Below, piece by piece: positions 61,149 to 64,000 of a DNA stretch of 64,000 nucleotides (positions within the stretch are counted from its first letter, which is position 1; each line of letters starts with the position of its first letter). The stretch covers positions 1-64,000 of the forward strand of contig JAROAZ010000020.1 of the NCBI GenBank assembly GCA_029432775.1, given 5' to 3'. Source of the stretch: Pontiellaceae bacterium B12227 (GTDB taxonomy: Bacteria > Verrucomicrobiota > Kiritimatiellia > Kiritimatiellales > Pontiellaceae). Made by a program: the position numbers and the translations under genes. The notes beneath the pieces are model-generated. The model had not been told where the DNA came from. It saw only the letters and a list, made by a program, of their open reading frames with translations, and did not search any database.

Positions 61149-64000
61149 ATGACTGTTAAACGATTTGTTTTCCTGACGCTAAGTATGCTGCCGCTGTATG
61201 CCTCCCGGGGCGCACTGGTTCAGAACGGCGACATGTCCCTCAATGCCTATGCAACCGGCGGCAATAACGCAACCTTTGCGGATCTCGATCAGGGCTGGGC
61301 GGTTAAATCGCAGGCAGCGATCGATTTTGATACCAACCCCGGTAAAATCACATGGGACGGCCCCACAGAAACCCTGCTCGAAGATGGCCTGGCCCAGATT
61401 AATTCCGTAACTTCGGAAACCGGCAATACGTTGGTCTTTGCATTCGACTGGACCGCGGCCCCGGGTTCCACCACGCCGGACCTTGAATATCAGGTCGTCG
61501 GTTGGAAGGTCACCGGAACCCCGGTCGCGACCGATAAGTTTTTCAATAATATTAATGGCGACACCAAAATTGTCTCCGGCCTCGATGGGAATGCTGATGC
61601 GATTGACCTGTTGAGCGGCATCAACGGCGGTTCCGGCAACTCTGCCCCGAGCACGGGCCTCTTCAACGGTACCGCCGGCTCAGCCGAAACAGCATCGATC
61701 ACGATTGAGCTCAGCAGCTATCCCCTCGGCTTCAATGATATCAGCGACTATGACTATATCGGCATCCGTTTCCACATTGCCGGCGATAATGCCGACCTGT
61801 CTGCAATCGGCAGCACGCTCGACAATGTTTCGCTGACCACCTCAACCGTCACACCGACCGAACCGATCGTCAGCCACGACACCGGCTATACGATCACCAA
61901 GGTCCGGACCTTGCAGGCGGGTGCTGAAGAATTCATTGTGGGCAGTTCCTACGAAGGCACCGTCCTCGCCCTCGATTATGACGGCACCGCCCTGTGGACC
62001 AACACGCTCTCCGGATACGTTAACCACGACCTCTGGACCGGCGATCTCACCGGCGACGGCACCAACGAAATCCTGACCGCCAACGCAGACGGAACCGTTT
62101 ACTGTATCGACGGAACCACCGGGGCGGATCTCTGGCAGTTTAAAACCAACAGCGCCCCCATGTTTGCCGTCTGTACCGTCAGCGCCCCCAACGGTACGCC
62201 CTATGTGGTGTGCGGCGGCTATGACCTGAGCATCTACTATCTGAATGCAGCCGGTACGCCCGTCAAAACCATCCACTCCTCCACCTACTCGGCGGCCGAT
62301 GCCTGGGCCGGTGAACCCGACGGTCTCCATATGGTCAATTTCCTGCGCCCCGTAAACGTCGGCGGCACAGAATGCCTGGTTGTGAAGGGCGAAAACAACA
62401 GTCAGCAGAGCACCGGCAATACATACCTGTTCGATGTGTTTGCGGATATACCGTTCAGGACCAATCTTAACACCGGCATTAAAGGCGCCGGCGATCTGCG
62501 CGTATGCACTCCGCCCGGCGGCGGAAACGATCAGATTATCGTGGGCGACTCGGGCGGTCGGGAGAATGATTTTATTCTATATGATCCGACGGCCGACACG
62601 GAAGCCTACGTGGATATCTCCACCAATTTCAATCTGGGCTTCGGCTACCGCGTAGTGCAGAACGAAATCATTCCCGACGGCGGAAGCTATCAATATCTGT
62701 CGCTCATCGGATCCGACCTGATTCTAACACCGACCAACCTCGATGTTTTCAGTGCCGAACGACTGGAAACCACCTATTCCTACAACGATATGTGGAAGGA
62801 TAGCGCCGACCGGATTTTATTGGCCAGTGCCCAGAGCGGCGGCAGCTGCATCCACATAATCGACACGGCCAACAACGGCTGGAAAGCCGCCTACTCAGCT
62901 CTGAATCCGCCCGGCAAAATTGCACAGATTCTCGCCAACACTGCCGCAGCTCGCACCAACCTGAATACCGGCTTCACCAAACCGGCCTGGGAACGCGCTC
63001 CCCTGCCCGTCTATCTGATGACCGAAGGAACCACCGGAGTTGAATCGCTGATGCAATCCATCACGAACTCCTACAGCAGCCCGGTATTCCTGAACAGCGA
63101 GCATACCGGCCATGCCCACGATCCGGTCGACTGGGACCGCGATACCGTGCTGGCCGCCAACCCGGTCTATCGCGACAAACGCGACAGCCGCAGAACCTAC
63201 GACTGGACCTACGGCGATGTGACCAACTTTTATTTCCCGCTTTACGTCGGACACCCCGGCGTCTCCTACTGGGGCGGACACGGCAACGATCCGTATATGT
63301 TCAGCAAGCAGGTGACCAAAGATATCATCTCCAATGCCGGCAGCAAAAAGACCGTGCTGGTGTATCCGGAAATAGGAGACACCTCCACCAACCTGAACTT
63401 CCTTACCGACGATCTGCTCTATCCCCTCGCTGCGCACTCAGAAGCAACCGGCGGCAATGCCTATCTCTACATCCGGTCGAAGCAGCACTTCTGGTCGTCG
63501 GACATCTATCACTCCGGCTGGTCCCGGCTGGTGGCCGGTGATTATGCGGACACCTTTGTGGCCGCGCTCGAAGAGACCAACAGCAAGACCATGGAGTTGA
63601 GCATGGCCGCGCGTCTGGGCCTGTGGGCCGGCGGCTCCATCAATCAATGGGGTGCGCGCTGTGCACGCGACAACCCCAGCCTCAATCGGCTGCGCGAATT
63701 TTCGCACCAGGAACTGCCCAACCACTTCCTGCGCCAGATGGTTTACAACATTTCCAGCGGCGCGCAGTTCATCAATAACTTTTCAGTCGATCAAACCTAC
63801 ATGAGCATGTTCTGGGAACTGATTGCCAAAGGTGCCATCTATGTGCCCAAACGCGAAGAGCTCGTCAGCATCTCCCCGGTGCACCTCAGTATCGCGGATC
63901 CGGATGAACATTATATCGAGGAAGGCGGCGCGGTGAAGTGGCTCATCAAATATGATGAAGCCTTTGAAGAAGCCAACCCGTTTGTCTTCAGCCGCATGAA
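61149..64000 (+). CDS. large secreted propeller-bearing protein, possible lambda-carrageenase (GH150-like), cut by the window end
   Basis: The frame is open to the edge, giving about 950 residues without a stop. It has a signal peptide (MTVKRFVFLTLSMLPLYASRGA), an N-terminal jelly-roll-like region (about 25-230) and then PQQ/propeller-like repeats (LALDYDGTALWTNTLSG, YCIDGTTGADLWQFKTN, IIVGDSGGRENDFILYD). A long C-terminal part follows, with YVGHPGVSYWGGHGNDPYMF, TVLVYPEIGD and AARLGLWAGGSINQWGARC. Lambda-carrageenase of Pseudoalteromonas (GH150) is described as having a predicted N-terminal beta-propeller before its catalytic part. With two GH110 genes and sulfatases beside it, that is the best guess, but I cannot confirm the family from sequence alone. 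AAAGAGG precedes the ATG. Confidence 0.5.
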   Translation, partial: MTVKRFVFLTLSMLPLYASRGALVQNGDMSLNAYATGGNNATFADLDQGWAVKSQAAIDFDTNPGKITWDGPTETLLEDGLAQINSVTSETGNTLVFAFDWTAAPGSTTPDLEYQVVGWKVTGTPVATDKFFNNINGDTKIVSGLDGNADAIDLLSGINGGSGNSAPSTGLFNGTAGSAETASITIELSSYPLGFNDISDYDYIGIRFHIAGDNADLSAIGSTLDNVSLTTSTVTPTEPIVSHDTGYTITKVRTLQAGAEEFIVGSSYEGTVLALDYDGTALWTNTLSGYVNHDLWTGDLTGDGTNEILTANADGTVYCIDGTTGADLWQFKTNSAPMFAVCTVSAPNGTPYVVCGGYDLSIYYLNAAGTPVKTIHSSTYSAADAWAGEPDGLHMVNFLRPVNVGGTECLVVKGENNSQQSTGNTYLFDVFADIPFRTNLNTGIKGAGDLRVCTPPGGGNDQIIVGDSGGRENDFILYDPTADTEAYVDISTNFNLGFGYRVVQNEIIPDGGSYQYLSLIGSDLILTPTNLDVFSAERLETTYSYNDMWKDSADRILLASAQSGGSCIHIIDTANNGWKAAYSALNPPGKIAQILANTAAARTNLNTGFTKPAWERAPLPVYLMTEGTTGVESLMQSITNSYSSPVFLNSEHTGHAHDPVDWDRDTVLAANPVYRDKRDSRRTYDWTYGDVTNFYFPLYVGHPGVSYWGGHGNDPYMFSKQVTKDIISNAGSKKTVLVYPEIGDTSTNLNFLTDDLLYPLAAHSEATGGNAYLYIRSKQHFWSSDIYHSGWSRLVAGDYADTFVAALEETNSKTMELSMAARLGLWAGGSINQWGARCARDNPSLNRLREFSHQELPNHFLRQMVYNISSGAQFINNFSVDQTYMSMFWELIAKGAIYVPKREELVSISPVHLSIADPDEHYIEEGGAVKWLIKYDEAFEEANPFVFSRM

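Overview
This 64 kb window reads as chromosomal DNA of a marine, probably anaerobic member of the PVC group, most like Kiritimatiellota (Pontiella-type). The evidence is indirect: several secreted family S1 sulfatases beside glycoside hydrolases for sulfated galactans, LL-diaminopimelate aminotransferase, verrucomicrobial-style secreted proteins, and moderate-to-high GC. No rRNA is present, so the assignment is an inference.

Layout. (1) 1-5.9 kb: a type I restriction-modification locus, hsdR-hsdM-hsdS on the minus strand, with a nested REP-like inverted repeat between hsdR and hsdM. (2) 5.9-10.2 kb: an RNA and replication-repair block with a probable 6S RNA (+), tRNA-Asn, recR, ybaB, dnaX and the small SRP RNA (all -). 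dnaX carries two poly-A slippery runs where a slip gives an immediate stop, so a short gamma-like form is likely. (3) 10.2-23.2 kb: envelope and surface glycan genes: an LptF/G permease overlapping an MsbA-type exporter, four glycosyltransferase-type genes, and a pseudaminic acid pathway (pseB, C, F, G, I) in which a formyltransferase sits where an acetyltransferase would be expected. (4) 23.2-40.4 kb: housekeeping genes: M42 aminopeptidase, a Ser/Thr kinase fused to an FGE-like domain, PutP symporter, ClpB, Ca2+/Na+ exchanger, an ArsR-methyltransferase regulator with ahcY and a clear operator, a site-2 protease, Kdo transferase and DapL. (5) 40.6-64 kb: a polysaccharide utilisation locus with three sulfatases, two GH110-type alpha-1,3-galactosidases, a GH27, a large clan-A-like hydrolase, a secreted protein sharing a repeated module with it, a PhoD-like phosphatase, a GPP34 protein, a LacI/AraC hybrid regulator and, running off the right edge, a propeller-bearing protein that may be a GH150 lambda-carrageenase. 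Together these suggest degradation of a sulfated galactan such as lambda-carrageenan.

The most striking signal is not a gene. A short interrupted palindrome, TTCCAA-N3-TTGGAA, occurs 15 times exactly and about 15 more times with one mismatch. Copies lie in intergenic DNA and inside unrelated genes on both strands. Inside genes it is read in all three frames, encoding F-Q-x-L-E, S-N-x-W-K or P-x-x-G, so it is a DNA-level signal rather than a protein motif. I do not recognise it as a described element.
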